64,000 nucleotides of DNA, taken from NCBI RefSeq assembly GCF_025961315.1, contig NZ_JAOQNK010000001.1:1612001-1676000 (forward strand), read 5' to 3'. This document shows, piece by piece, positions 42,305 through 50,748 of this stretch. The notes under the pieces are model-generated. The model was not told the DNA's origin. It was given only the letters and a program-made list of their open reading frames with translations, and made no database searches. The position numbers and the translations under genes were made by a program. Position 1 is the stretch's first letter; every line of letters begins with the position of its first letter. The DNA is from Sphingobacterium kitahiroshimense. GTDB taxonomy: Bacteria; Bacteroidota; Bacteroidia; Sphingobacteriales; Sphingobacteriaceae.

Positions 42305-43033
42305 TTAAAGCTGGCGAGCATCTTCTTTTTCATCTTTATCATAAGTTTTTAACATATAATCTTGTCCTAAATTCCCGGAAAAGACCTTTACTTCAGCAGT
42401 CATCTCCTCATAAAAAGCTCCTTCATTCTCCATAAAAAACAGATTCATATATCTTGAACCCCAATCCGGATTCACAAACACTGCATCATTATAATTACCA
42501 CCGAAAGTAACTAAAAGGCAAAATGTTGATATTTTAGCTTGTTCCCATTTTACAAATTGTCTGGCATTAAAAATATTACCAAGTGAAAGCAATCCATTTA
42601 AATAAATAGTGGTAAATAAGACTAAAACACTTAAATCAATTAATTTAGAAACCGATTTGGGCATACCCATATTTTTTGTTTTTACAAATACGATTACAAC
42701 AACTGATATCACTCCTCCTATTAATACTGCATAAGGAAGAAAATACCAATCATTTTTGAGATGAACCTGATCATACAAAAAATATGCGAAACCCAACACA
42801 CTCATAAAAGTACCAATTGCTACTACCCAGGTCATCTCCGATCTATAATGATACCAGTTTCCAAAAAATAAAATAAGCTGAAGGCCCACAAATATTCCGT
42901 AAATTAGGGCAATGGACTGATTAAAAACGGTAAAGCCAAGGGCTTGCATAAATCCAGCTAACACAAAGCCAAAAAAAGCTAACTTTTCATAATTTGTCGT
43001 AGTATACAAATTCAGGTTTTTAAGAAATTTCAT
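42305..43033 (-). CDS. Multi-pass membrane protein
   Basis: A 242-residue protein with about five to six membrane segments between residues 15 and 155 and a soluble C-terminal part of about 85 residues (VNPDWGSRYMNLFFMENEGA). No motif known to me. Single gene; the region upstream (43034-43300) carries only degenerate sequence. Function unknown. Confidence 0.6.
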   Translation of the reverse strand: MKFLKNLNLYTTTNYEKLAFFGFVLAGFMQALGFTVFNQSIALIYGIFVGLQLILFFGNWYHYRSEMTWVVAIGTFMSVLGFAYFLYDQVHLKNDWYFLPYAVLIGGVISVVVIVFVKTKNMGMPKSVSKLIDLSVLVLFTTIYLNGLLSLGNIFNARQFVKWEQAKISTFCLLVTFGGNYNDAVFVNPDWGSRYMNLFFMENEGAFYEEMTAEVKVFSGNLGQDYMLKTYDKDEKEDARQL

Positions 43034-43302
43034 TTAATTAACACAATTGATTATTACACTAAATTAGCTAACAAATAAATAAAAAGCAAAAAAATAATGT
43101 TTTTACAGCTTGATATTTAATTAATAAATACAACATCATTGCTTGCCGTCCATGTGATCAGGAAGCTGAATGTGAGTTTCCCGAATCGACGTACAACAAA
43201 AGAGGTCCATTTTAGTGAGATATTAAATCCTGGTTTCAATCCAATTTACAATTTTTAAAATAATCTATTGTAGCTTTTTTAGGTAGGAAGCTTTTACTAT
43301 TT

Positions 43303-43535
43303 AAGGAAACGATATTGCAGCGCAGCTGGGAAATGCCAGTATGTTGAAACATGCGGTCTTTAAACTGGAAAAATCGGGCCTAGTAAAAGTCTTTAACAAT
43401 GATAATCCTTTAAAACGTAAGAACAAGAAATCTTACGATAACGTGGGAATATATTATGTTAGCCCATTTAGTTTTGCTCCTGTCAATATGTACAATCTGG
43501 ATTCGAACAGCAAGCTACTGTTAACGGATAATTAG
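43303..43535 (+). pseudogene. Possible fragment of a winged-helix-like gene
   Basis: The open frame contains NDIAAQLGNASMLKHAVFKL and then EKSGLVKVF, close to the winged-helix pattern of replication or transcription regulators. It has no upstream start before an ATG in the middle of the helix. The flanking 43034-43302 also holds protein-like debris (EFPESTYNKRGPF near 43190). Probably the remnant of a larger lost gene. Confidence 0.3.
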
Positions 43536-43684
43536 CTAATAAATTTGAAAGCGAATCAGATTCTTGATTAGCTTGTGCTATTTTTTAAGAAGATGATTAA
43601 AGATTTGATTTTGAAAGAATAATTGAACTGCAAGTACAAAGTCCATATGAAGTCGGTGAAACATTTGAAAACGCACAAAAAAGT

Positions 43685-44629
43685 TTATGACAAATATTCA
43701 ATTTTGCACGGAGCTCTCTTTTCCCAATCTTCTGGAAAACCTAAATTGCTGACTTTAATCTGATGAGTTTTTACCAATTCTTCAATTTTATCCGTAAATG
43801 AATTTGAAATATTAAAAGTATTCAATAAATGGTTAATCGCAATTATTGCCCCATATACATTTGAATTAGCCTTTTCAGGAATATTCCCCATTATTTTGTG
43901 CTTATCCCTACTTGGAAATGATAATTTATTTGCCGTAAACTTTCTATTCCATAATCTTGAATGATGAGCACAAACATTTCGAACATCATTTAAAAATAAC
44001 AACCAATTAACTAAAGACTTACCATTTGGTAATTTAAAATTTTTAGCGATACTATTTTTATATTCATCATTTTTTAAGCAGGTATATAACTTAATTAATT
44101 TACCGAAAGAAAGTACTTCAAAAGACATATTTTCAGGAGGAAGTATCTCGCTTGTATATTTCAATTTAAAAGCTCTAAGAAATTGTTCCTTAGGATCTTT
44201 CAATGATACTCGAATGGAATCCAAAACATAATTTTGATAACCTAAAATCTCCTCCTTCTCATCTCTTAATTCATTTTTATTGAGAAAGTAATTATCATTG
44301 ATATACCAATAAAATCCGTATTGATTTGAATAGGTATTTATTATTTTTGTTCTAAAACTTACTTCAATTCTTTCCAAATACTCAAGAAAAATACGTCTGA
44401 GGTTTTTATCAAATGTATATAGATTGATAATATCGTCAAACGTAGTTCCATCCAAAAATTTAGTATCTCCAGTTTTAGTCTGTAGATGGAACATATAACC
44501 ACTCAATCGATAATAACTTACATTTTGAAGATACTTTTCAGCTCGAATTAAACAACCAATAGATAATTCTCGTTTTTGCAAAAGCTCAATCTGCTTATCG
44601 ATAGATAAGGCTTCCTTAGAATATTTCAT
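43685..44629 (-). CDS. abiF: Abi_2-family abortive infection protein (AbiD/AbiF-like)
   Basis: A 314-residue protein of the Abi_2 family. The N-terminus shows LSIDKQIELLQKRELSIG and LQNVSYYRLSGYMFHL, the family hallmarks. The HEPN-type nuclease motif RxxxxH is present as RNVCAHHSRLWNR near residue 215. AbiF/AbiD proteins are RNase toxins that abort phage infection and have been proposed as ancestors of the Cas13 effectors. A promoter and a short terminator-ended RNA precede the gene (44640-44726), as is known for AbiF loci. Full length for the family with its key motif intact. The gene symbol follows family membership only. Confidence 0.85.
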   Translation of the reverse strand: MKYSKEALSIDKQIELLQKRELSIGCLIRAEKYLQNVSYYRLSGYMFHLQTKTGDTKFLDGTTFDDIINLYTFDKNLRRIFLEYLERIEVSFRTKIINTYSNQYGFYWYINDNYFLNKNELRDEKEEILGYQNYVLDSIRVSLKDPKEQFLRAFKLKYTSEILPPENMSFEVLSFGKLIKLYTCLKNDEYKNSIAKNFKLPNGKSLVNWLLFLNDVRNVCAHHSRLWNRKFTANKLSFPSRDKHKIMGNIPEKANSNVYGAIIAINHLLNTFNISNSFTDKIEELVKTHQIKVSNLGFPEDWEKRAPCKIEYLS

Positions 44630-44639
44630 AAATTAGGCA

Positions 44640-44689
44640 AAAAAAAACCTCGCAAGATGCGCTTGAGTCAGAGGCGTGCGAGGGTATAA
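44640..44689 (-). ncRNA. Short RNA ending in a terminator just before the Abi gene (abiF-type ncRNA)
   Basis: Between promoter 44695-44726 and the Abi ATG at 44629 lies a minus-strand RNA of about 50 nt. It has a stem CCTCGCA / TGCGAGG enclosing an inner pair (CGC/GCG) and a single-stranded CTGACTCAA part, then TTTTTTT. A terminator placed before the gene rather than after it fits a separate small RNA. Weinberg and colleagues reported an abiF RNA motif upstream of abiF genes. In related loci the RNA acts as antitoxin. That assignment here is inferred from position and shape; sequence match to the model was not tested. Confidence 0.65.
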
Positions 44690-44694
44690 CAGTA

Positions 44695-44726
44695 CAAATA
44701 TAGATTTTAAATATTTAATTCACAAA
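44695..44726 (-). promoter_or_regulatory. Promoter of the short Abi-linked RNA
   Basis: On the minus strand TTTG (44726 to 44723) is followed after exactly 20 bp by TATATTTG (44702 to 44695), a full match to the Bacteroidota promoter consensus. Transcription would start near 44689. Confidence 0.75.
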
Positions 44727-45040
44727 TATTTTCAAACTATTTCACTCTTCCTCAATGAATTAGATTTAGCGACACATACATCGTAAATTGTGAGAGCTTG
44801 ATGATCAGTTTAAAAGCAACATTTACAATGTTGCTGCTTACACTAAAAGTACTATCCCTAGTACATACTGATACAGGGAAGTAAAATCGCATCATTTTTT
44901 GACTTTCAGAAAGGGGAAAACTCATCTTACATCTTCTTACATCTTTATGTCATATCAATAATGATCTTAATCAAAAAATATCGTCCTGAAGATGACAAGA
45001 AACAGGAATTAAAAGGTATTAAAAACATATTTCCGATAGA

Positions 45041-45078
45041 AAACACAGTCCCATCCAGTGAAAGATTGGGCTGTGTTT
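45041..45078. terminator. Hairpin near the end of the immunity-like gene
   Basis: Stem AAACACAG-CCCA paired with TGGG-CTGTGTTT around a 12-base loop, 20 bases past the stop at 45098. Works as a terminator for the minus-strand set. The stretch 44727-45040 upstream shows no gene. Confidence 0.5.
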
Positions 45079-45097
45079 CATAAATAGCTTACAGCAA

Positions 45098-45568
45098 TCA
45101 CAGCTCCTCTATGATAAGCGTATCCAAAAGATCTAAACGATTTTGCAAAATTTCTGCATACTCTTTTGTTGCCGGAACTTCTACTGGATAACAATCTTCT
45201 ATAGGTTCCCCATTTAGCACTGCCTCTACCCAATCTCTCATTATCGTAACATAACTCCCCAGAGCACTTCGTGGATCCCTTCCACTTTCCACATCAATAT
45301 AGGCACGAGGAATATCACCAACAACAATCCAAACAAACTGATCAACACCATTACAAGCAGGCTCTATTTCAAAGAGGAAAATGCCTAATATTCCCTCCCA
45401 GTAGACAGCGAGCCAACCTGAAAGAATACTTTTACACCAATGATGTCTCAATAGATAATTCTTAGCTTCTATTGATAAGTCATAAAGATGACTATTATCT
45501 TTTTTAGATAACCCGTCAATATTATCAAAGGTCGACGCTTGATATTTTATATTTTTATGATCGCTCAT
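45098..45568 (-). CDS. Immunity-type protein of unknown family
   Basis: A 156-residue acidic protein (FVWIVVGDIPRAYIDVESG, AVLNGEPIEDCYPVEVP). It is one of a row of small acidic proteins on the same strand next to an Imm53 gene, so an immunity role against a polymorphic toxin is likely. The reading frame is open upstream of its ATG and encodes protein-like sequence (see the relic 45575-45790), so it may be the second half of a larger or fused protein. No toxin partner in the window. Confidence 0.5.
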   Translation of the reverse strand: MSDHKNIKYQASTFDNIDGLSKKDNSHLYDLSIEAKNYLLRHHWCKSILSGWLAVYWEGILGIFLFEIEPACNGVDQFVWIVVGDIPRAYIDVESGRDPRSALGSYVTIMRDWVEAVLNGEPIEDCYPVEVPATKEYAEILQNRLDLLDTLIIEEL

Positions 45569-45574
45569 AATACT

Positions 45575-45790
45575 TCTGTTTTCTTTTTTATTTGTTTCTT
45601 TAGCCCATCTTTCAAAGTCTGCCAGCAGTTTGTAAGACTCCTGGTATGATATCCATGGTTGAGAAAAAAAATCATCAAGATCATTAACCCCTCCATCTTT
45701 CAGAGTTTTCTTATGACATCAATAACGTCTTGGTCTATATGTAATTCAAGCGCATTGATATTCAACAATAACTTTTCTCTCAAATAGAAC
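45575..45790 (-). pseudogene. Frameshifted coding remnant upstream of the immunity-like gene
   Basis: Two frames give consecutive protein-like pieces: INALELHIDQDVIDVIRKL, then KDGGVNDLDDFFSQPWISY and LADFERWAKETNKKE. A frameshift near 45708 joins them. The second piece runs in frame into the gene at 45568. It seems to be a decayed upstream part or separate immunity gene. Confidence 0.45.
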
Positions 45791-45827
45791 TAATTGTAGT
45801 GATAACATTACATTCAAATATCTCTTT

Positions 45828-46154
45828 CTATTTGCTATTAATAATACTCCAGATGTATTCGTCTTTAATTTCTCCTTTTTCGGTCAACTCTCTAAAAAGA
45901 CTAATTAATACTTCTAGCTTGAAGGGATCACCAGCTGCATAAAAGATACGGTCATGTATCTTAAATCCTATCCAATTATTATCTGATAATGCATATAGGG
46001 TCCAACTTTTAGGTAAAATATCTGAACCACATTTACTAATATCAATTTCAATACTCCATCCTGGGTTATCAATTGACTCAATACGAATACGATTCTCATG
46101 TTCCCATTCTCCATCGCATAATTGGTAATACCAATTTTGTAACCATTTTATCAT
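45828..46154 (-). CDS. Imm53-family immunity protein
   Basis: A 108-residue protein starting with MIKWLQNWYYQLCDGEWEHE and IESIDNPGWSIEID, the hallmark of the Imm53 family. Immunity proteins of this type neutralise polymorphic toxins delivered by contact or secretion. Here the cognate toxin is not adjacent, so it is an orphan. Acidic and small as expected. It lies within a minus-strand set of similar genes. Confidence 0.8.
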   Translation of the reverse strand: MIKWLQNWYYQLCDGEWEHENRIRIESIDNPGWSIEIDISKCGSDILPKSWTLYALSDNNWIGFKIHDRIFYAAGDPFKLEVLISLFRELTEKGEIKDEYIWSIINSK

Positions 46155-46164
46155 ATTTACTTCT

Positions 46165-46480
46165 TCCTAGGTATATCTTTCTCTGTTACAGGTCTTAGTC
46201 TTACTTCTTCGTTCTATTAAACAAGTGATGTTTCAATTTTTGCCATCAGTCTTTTTATCTACATGGACCGCTCCTTTGCAGTCAACACGTTTTATTGTTT
46301 CAAAAACAAGCCTTTTATTATTCTTAGGATTGTTGATTAACTCTATAAGATGTATTATTATTTACCACTGCATGATCACCTTCCGTATCATTGCTCTATG
46401 AGCTCTAAAAACAGTTATAATATCTTCTATATCATTAACTCGATTAGCAAATTTTACAGATAAATGTCCCACATCTTTCG
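46165..46480 (-). pseudogene. Decayed small gene in the immunity cluster
   Basis: Protein-like pieces are spread over frames with stops: FANRVNDIEDIITVFRAH, then RLVFETIKRVDCKGAVHVDK, then a third segment. They suggest one small gene broken by indels. No family recognised. It fits the general decay of this cluster. Confidence 0.35.
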
Positions 46481-46481
46481 A

Positions 46482-46751
46482 CTAGTAGATTGGCTTAAAA
46501 ATAGAGATCAATTCATTTTCAAATAGTTTTTCATCTTCAATAATTTTATCCGCTTTTGAATCAAATGCAACATTATTATCAACTTCTGATATACCAATAT
46601 GATTTGATTCAAAATGAAACACATAGAACTTTTCATTGTACCAGACATCTAAAATTACAATTCCCGAAGAGAATTTTGTATGATTATGTTTAATCTTATT
46701 CTCCAATAAAAAACTAATAACCTTTTCTAATAAATTTAAAGTGTTTTTCAT
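46482..46751 (-). CDS. Small hypothetical protein, immunity-like
   Basis: An 89-residue acidic protein (IVILDVWYNEKFYVFHFESN, ADKIIEDEKLFENEL). Size, charge and setting in a row of immunity-type genes suggest a similar role. No motif known to me. Start is at the first ATG of the frame, 46751. Confidence 0.45.
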   Translation of the reverse strand: MKNTLNLLEKVISFLLENKIKHNHTKFSSGIVILDVWYNEKFYVFHFESNHIGISEVDNNVAFDSKADKIIEDEKLFENELISIFKPIY

Positions 46752-46789
46752 GAATTTATATTTCTTTAAATAAGATAATCACTCCTTCC

Positions 46790-47995
46790 CTAGCTTGTCG
46801 GTTGAAGAGCATCGTAACGGTATTCAAGGCTATCTAACGACACTATATTTCCTTTATTATCTTCACTGTAAAAGATCACCATTTTTCGTTTAAAATATAA
46901 GGTTCTCCTATTTTCCCAAGCCGCTGTCCAAACGCAGGAATGCTGCTTGATGGCCTGTAGAAACTTTGCATGAACTGGCTTTTGCGAGCTAATGGATTCA
47001 AGTCCAGTAATTGCTCCGTTATGAAGAACAATAAACTGCACCAGGATCGAATCACGTGTGGTTTCTGCCTGAGGTTGATCTGCAACTAGGCCCATATAAG
47101 CAGACAGCTTTTTCAGATAAGCCGCTTCTCCAAGTGATGGCTTTGGTTCCCCTTGTGCACGACTACGGATATCTTTGCCAGCAATATCAAAATCGGCTAT
47201 ATAACAGGGTGCTTTAGGATCAAAATCCCTAGGTTTAAAGAAGACCACGAAATTCTTTTGGGGTGTCTCCCAACCCTTTTCAGTCAAATTGTTGTACCGA
47301 TATCCTTGGTCTACTAGATGTACGAAATAGCGTTCGCCATCGGCAAACCGAACACGATCAACTTTGACTTCCTCTAGACCTTTGGGATTGATATAATATA
47401 AAGGAAAGTGGTCCTGGATGATAACGCCAGGATTGGCAGGTCCCCAATAGCGACTGCGCCAATATACTGTGACATTTTTGAGCGGTAAACCGGTATACTT
47501 CTTGACGATCTCGGCAATAGTCATGCGGTTGGAAAAAAAATCTTCATCGGTATCCACATGTATTGAACCTTGATACATAATACCGTCAATAAGAGTATCC
47601 TGCTCCGATCGCCTAATAGCAGTATACTCTTCTACTAATGTAGACCGGATGGCATAGGGGCTGACCTGTATGTTATTGATAAAATAAGCCGGATCATCGG
47701 CATGCTGATCGGCTGGTGAAGGTGGATACCACGGTGTCTGGAGATAAAGAACGCCTTGATATTTAATCTTTGGTACTCCACTATAATCAAATACGCGCCC
47801 AAATGTGGCCTCCGGATAATTCAACAGTTCGTCCTTCTCAATGCGTGCACCATTTAAGATAAACTCATAATTTTCAAATGTTCCATATTTCTTCGGGTAT
47901 AACAGCGTGTTGTCCAAGATCTTGTCTCTCAGTCGCTGTGATTGCGCATTGAGGCTACAAACCAGCATGAGCAATAATATTTGGTAATATTTCAT
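46790..47995 (-). CDS. Secreted paralogue 1 with TonB-like C-terminus
   Basis: About 401 residues from ATG 47995, which puts the signal peptide (ILLLMLVCSLNAQSQ) first; a start at 48010 overlapping the previous stop is also possible. Shares the pattern PKKYGTFENYEFILNG, AYFINNIQVSPYAIR, GSIHVDTDEDFF with two other genes in the window. The C-terminal 90 residues (VQFIVLHNGAITGLES, HSCVWTAAWENRRT, KMVIFYS) resemble TonB-type C-terminal domains. Coupled to paralogue 2 by a 4-base overlap. The function is unknown; an envelope role is likely. Confidence 0.6.
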   Translation of the reverse strand: MKYYQILLLMLVCSLNAQSQRLRDKILDNTLLYPKKYGTFENYEFILNGARIEKDELLNYPEATFGRVFDYSGVPKIKYQGVLYLQTPWYPPSPADQHADDPAYFINNIQVSPYAIRSTLVEEYTAIRRSEQDTLIDGIMYQGSIHVDTDEDFFSNRMTIAEIVKKYTGLPLKNVTVYWRSRYWGPANPGVIIQDHFPLYYINPKGLEEVKVDRVRFADGERYFVHLVDQGYRYNNLTEKGWETPQKNFVVFFKPRDFDPKAPCYIADFDIAGKDIRSRAQGEPKPSLGEAAYLKKLSAYMGLVADQPQAETTRDSILVQFIVLHNGAITGLESISSQKPVHAKFLQAIKQHSCVWTAAWENRRTLYFKRKMVIFYSEDNKGNIVSLDSLEYRYDALQPTS

Positions 47996-48006
47996 ATAGG
48001 CTGTGA

Positions 48007-49215
48007 TCATGGTTTATTGTTAGTTTGAACGAAGTTGTAGCGATATTTAAGACCATCTAACGACTGAATATTCCCTTTTTGATCCTTACTGTAGAAGATC
48101 ACCATTTTCCGTCTAAATAACACTGGTCTGCCCCCCTGCACGGACGACAACCAGATGCAGGCATTTTTTTTGATCGCATTAAGCATGTTTCCATGACCAG
48201 GTTTATCTGGCACTACGCTCTTTAAATTGGCAATCATACCATCCTTGAGTATGATAAACTGAACGGTGATTGAGTCGACCTGAGTAGCTGTACTCGGTTT
48301 AACTGCAGGAAGCCCCATCGTCGATGATAATTTCTTCAGGTAAAAATCTATTCCGTTCTTAGGCCTTGGCTCAACCTCTACATAGTTAAAAATACCATCT
48401 TCTTGCACATCAAAATCTGGTACATAACAAGGAAAAATCGTATCAAGAGTTAAAAGATCTCCCATGAATAAACCGGTCTTTGGTAAACTAGATTTATAGC
48501 TATTGTCGTTAAGATGAACCACGTAGCGATCGCCTTTGGCAAAATGCACACGATCCACTCTCACTCCTTTAACGGATAAATCACTGATTGTAAATGAATA
48601 AAGCGGAAAATTATTTTCGATGATCATACCAATATCGCCTTCGTAAATATACCTGTATTGGGTGTGATGCCAATGGATGATGACCTCGTCAGGTGCTAAG
48701 CCTGTATACTTTGTGATGAGATCGGGCAAGGAAATACGGTGAGCAAAAAAATTCTCTTCGGTATCCACATGTATGGAGCCCCGGTACAATATGCCATTTA
48801 TCGTGGTATCCTGTGTTGACTTTGCGATCCGCTTATACAATTCCATCTTGATCAAACGAATCTGATAAGGGCTAACCTGAGTTCCATTGATGAAATACGC
48901 AGGTAGATTAATATCTCGAACTGGAGGCGCATAGCGTGCTTCAGTATGAAAATATACGGCTCCAAGATAGCGCCTCCCTCCCAACCTAATCGGATAAGGG
49001 AAAATATTATTTAGCTGTGCTTCCGGATTAGCGACCAACGTTTGATGCTCAATAACCTTTCCGTTAAGCACAAAGGCATAGTGTTCAAATGCGCCATATT
49101 TTTTAGGGAACATGGCTGCGCTATCAGGAGTATGGGAGTATGCAGACTGGGAAAAGACCTCTAATCCGGATAAAACTAAAATAAAAAGTAGGATATATTT
49201 GCTCATTGAAAACAT
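48007..49215 (-). CDS. Secreted paralogue 2 with TonB-like C-terminus
   Basis: About 402 residues from ATG 49215 (MFSMSKYILLFILVLSGLEV); the frame reaches 49254 through a TTG. The same domain plan as paralogues 1 and 3: KYGAFEHYAFVLNGK, YFINGTQVSPYQIRL, GSIHVDTEENFF, and C-terminal VQFIILKDGMIANLKS and KMVIFYS. Nearly full-length similarity to paralogue 3 (50749), including the upstream non-coding DNA, points to a recent duplication. First gene of a two-gene unit with paralogue 1. Confidence 0.6.
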   Translation of the reverse strand: MFSMSKYILLFILVLSGLEVFSQSAYSHTPDSAAMFPKKYGAFEHYAFVLNGKVIEHQTLVANPEAQLNNIFPYPIRLGGRRYLGAVYFHTEARYAPPVRDINLPAYFINGTQVSPYQIRLIKMELYKRIAKSTQDTTINGILYRGSIHVDTEENFFAHRISLPDLITKYTGLAPDEVIIHWHHTQYRYIYEGDIGMIIENNFPLYSFTISDLSVKGVRVDRVHFAKGDRYVVHLNDNSYKSSLPKTGLFMGDLLTLDTIFPCYVPDFDVQEDGIFNYVEVEPRPKNGIDFYLKKLSSTMGLPAVKPSTATQVDSITVQFIILKDGMIANLKSVVPDKPGHGNMLNAIKKNACIWLSSVQGGRPVLFRRKMVIFYSKDQKGNIQSLDGLKYRYNFVQTNNKP

Positions 49216-49299
49216 CTTATTACCTGGCCGATTTTTGCTGCATTGCACTAGCAATCAAATAAGGGTTGAATAGTATCTTGTTGGTTAGTTGCATAAAGG

Positions 49300-49392
49300 T
49301 CTATCATTAATCTCCTCCTAAAATACCATTAAAATGTTATTGATGATGATTATATTCAATAAATAAAAGCCATTCTTGGCAGAATGGCTTTT
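49300..49392. repeat. Duplicated upstream segment, copy 1
   Basis: This 93-bp intergenic segment matches 52019-52111 almost base for base. It holds AGGAGGAG plus ATTAATG on the minus strand and the terminator hairpin 49365-49392. After it on the minus strand a frame of 19 codons starts (49307 to 49248) that is not conserved in copy 2 (5 codons), so it is not taken as a gene. Confidence 0.8.
49365..49392 (-). terminator. Terminator of the Fic gene
   Basis: Perfect stem AAAAGCCATTC / GAATGGCTTTT around a TTGGCA loop, 52 bases past the Fic stop. An identical hairpin exists at 52084-52111. Confidence 0.8.
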
Positions 49393-49444
49393 CATGATCT
49401 TGATAAAAGGTGATGTATCTTATAGTCTGTTAAAAATGAAAAGA

Positions 49445-50539
49445 CTACCAATTTAGTTCATAATTTGTGCTTCTGCCACCGGAATCTGCTTTTATTAGAA
49501 TACCTTTATTAACTAAATCTGTAAGATCTCGTAATGCGGTATCAGCCGATATCTTGGTCATCTTTGCCCACTTTGATGAAGTCAGATTTCCTTCAAAATT
49601 ATCCATTAATTTATTCAACATCATACGTTGCCTTTCATTACTGATATGAACATTGTTTTGCATCCAAAAGTGATGTTTTCTCACGACTTTATCTATTATC
49701 GTATTCGAAGCAATAATAGCTTCTTTAAGGCAGTTTAAAAACCAAACTACCCAATTGGTAATATCAGAATCGCCTTTTTGCGTTTTCTCTAGAATCGTAT
49801 AATATTCCTTACGTTCTTGTTTAATTTGCGCAGACATACTATAAAAGCGTTGATTGACACCATCCGCTTTCGATAGTTGCATATCTGTTAATGCACGAGC
49901 AATACGTCCATTTCCATCATCAAATGGATGTACAGTCACAAACCATAAATGTACAATAGCAGCTTTTAAGACTGGATCTATACTAGAATCCGTATTAAAC
50001 CAGCCTATGAATCTCTTCATTTCCTCTTCGAGACGTTCAGCTTTAGGTCCTTCAAAGTGTATAACTTCTTTTCCCATTCCTCCCGAAACCACTTGCATAT
50101 CTCCACTTCTCCATTGTGCTACATCAATCTTGTACAAGCCACTTCTACCGATTGGAAATAATGCGCCATGCCAGCCAAATAATCTTTCTATACTTATGGT
50201 CTTATCTGTATTCTGTGTAGCATCTAACATCATCTCTACCACACCATCAATATGTCGGTCAGATTGTATCAAACCTGAATTATCTAATCCTAATCGAGTA
50301 GCTATTGAAGAGCGAACTTGTTCTGGATTAAGTATTTCACCCTCTATTTCTGATGATTTCACTACATCTTGTATAAGTGTTTCTAAGTTTGCTTCATCTT
50401 GTAATTCAAATCCTAGCAACTCTACTTTTCCAATAAGTTTTCCTTGCAGATGTCGAACTTCACTTAATAAATTAAGTATCTTTTGATCTTCCCATTGGAA
50501 ATCTGTCCAACTATGTCGCTCGTGTATATAGACTGCCAT
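49445..50539 (-). CDS. Fic-domain protein (class II, N-terminal inhibitory helix)
   Basis: About 364 residues from ATG 50539 (MAVYIHERHSW); the ATG at 50572 adds 11 residues. The N-terminal domain resembles DUF4172 of Fic proteins and holds the inhibitory motif SxxxEG in SSEIEGEIL near residue 85. The core motif HPFDDGNGR lies near residue 210. The C-terminal part is a winged helix (residues 300-360). Fic enzymes transfer AMP to proteins, with the motif blocking ATP until relieved. Intact. It sits between paralogues 2 and 3, which may mark an insertion or a duplicated block. Confidence 0.85.
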   Translation of the reverse strand: MAVYIHERHSWTDFQWEDQKILNLLSEVRHLQGKLIGKVELLGFELQDEANLETLIQDVVKSSEIEGEILNPEQVRSSIATRLGLDNSGLIQSDRHIDGVVEMMLDATQNTDKTISIERLFGWHGALFPIGRSGLYKIDVAQWRSGDMQVVSGGMGKEVIHFEGPKAERLEEEMKRFIGWFNTDSSIDPVLKAAIVHLWFVTVHPFDDGNGRIARALTDMQLSKADGVNQRFYSMSAQIKQERKEYYTILEKTQKGDSDITNWVVWFLNCLKEAIIASNTIIDKVVRKHHFWMQNNVHISNERQRMMLNKLMDNFEGNLTSSKWAKMTKISADTALRDLTDLVNKGILIKADSGGRSTNYELNW

Positions 50540-50748
50540 CGCTTCTAAAGTGTATGCGGTAAATATAAGCATTATTCACCGCAATAAAAGCGGAGAATAA
50601 ACTATTTAATATCCGCACAAAATAAGCAGCACAATATTAGTGTCCTTTAGATCACCTTATTGAGTCACACCCCAATGTGATATTGCAGCTTATTTAGAAT
50701 CTAAGCTGTGATTCATCAAAATTTGAAATATCTGTGGGTTATATTCGG

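Noticed and set aside
49248..49307. A 19-codon leader frame behind AGGAGGAG upstream of paralogue 2
   Set aside because: The duplicated copy upstream of paralogue 3 has only 5 codons before a stop, so the peptide is not conserved.
49854..50486. A 210-codon plus-strand frame over the Fic gene
   Set aside because: Lies opposite the intact Fic gene, has serine- and proline-rich noise, and no family pattern.
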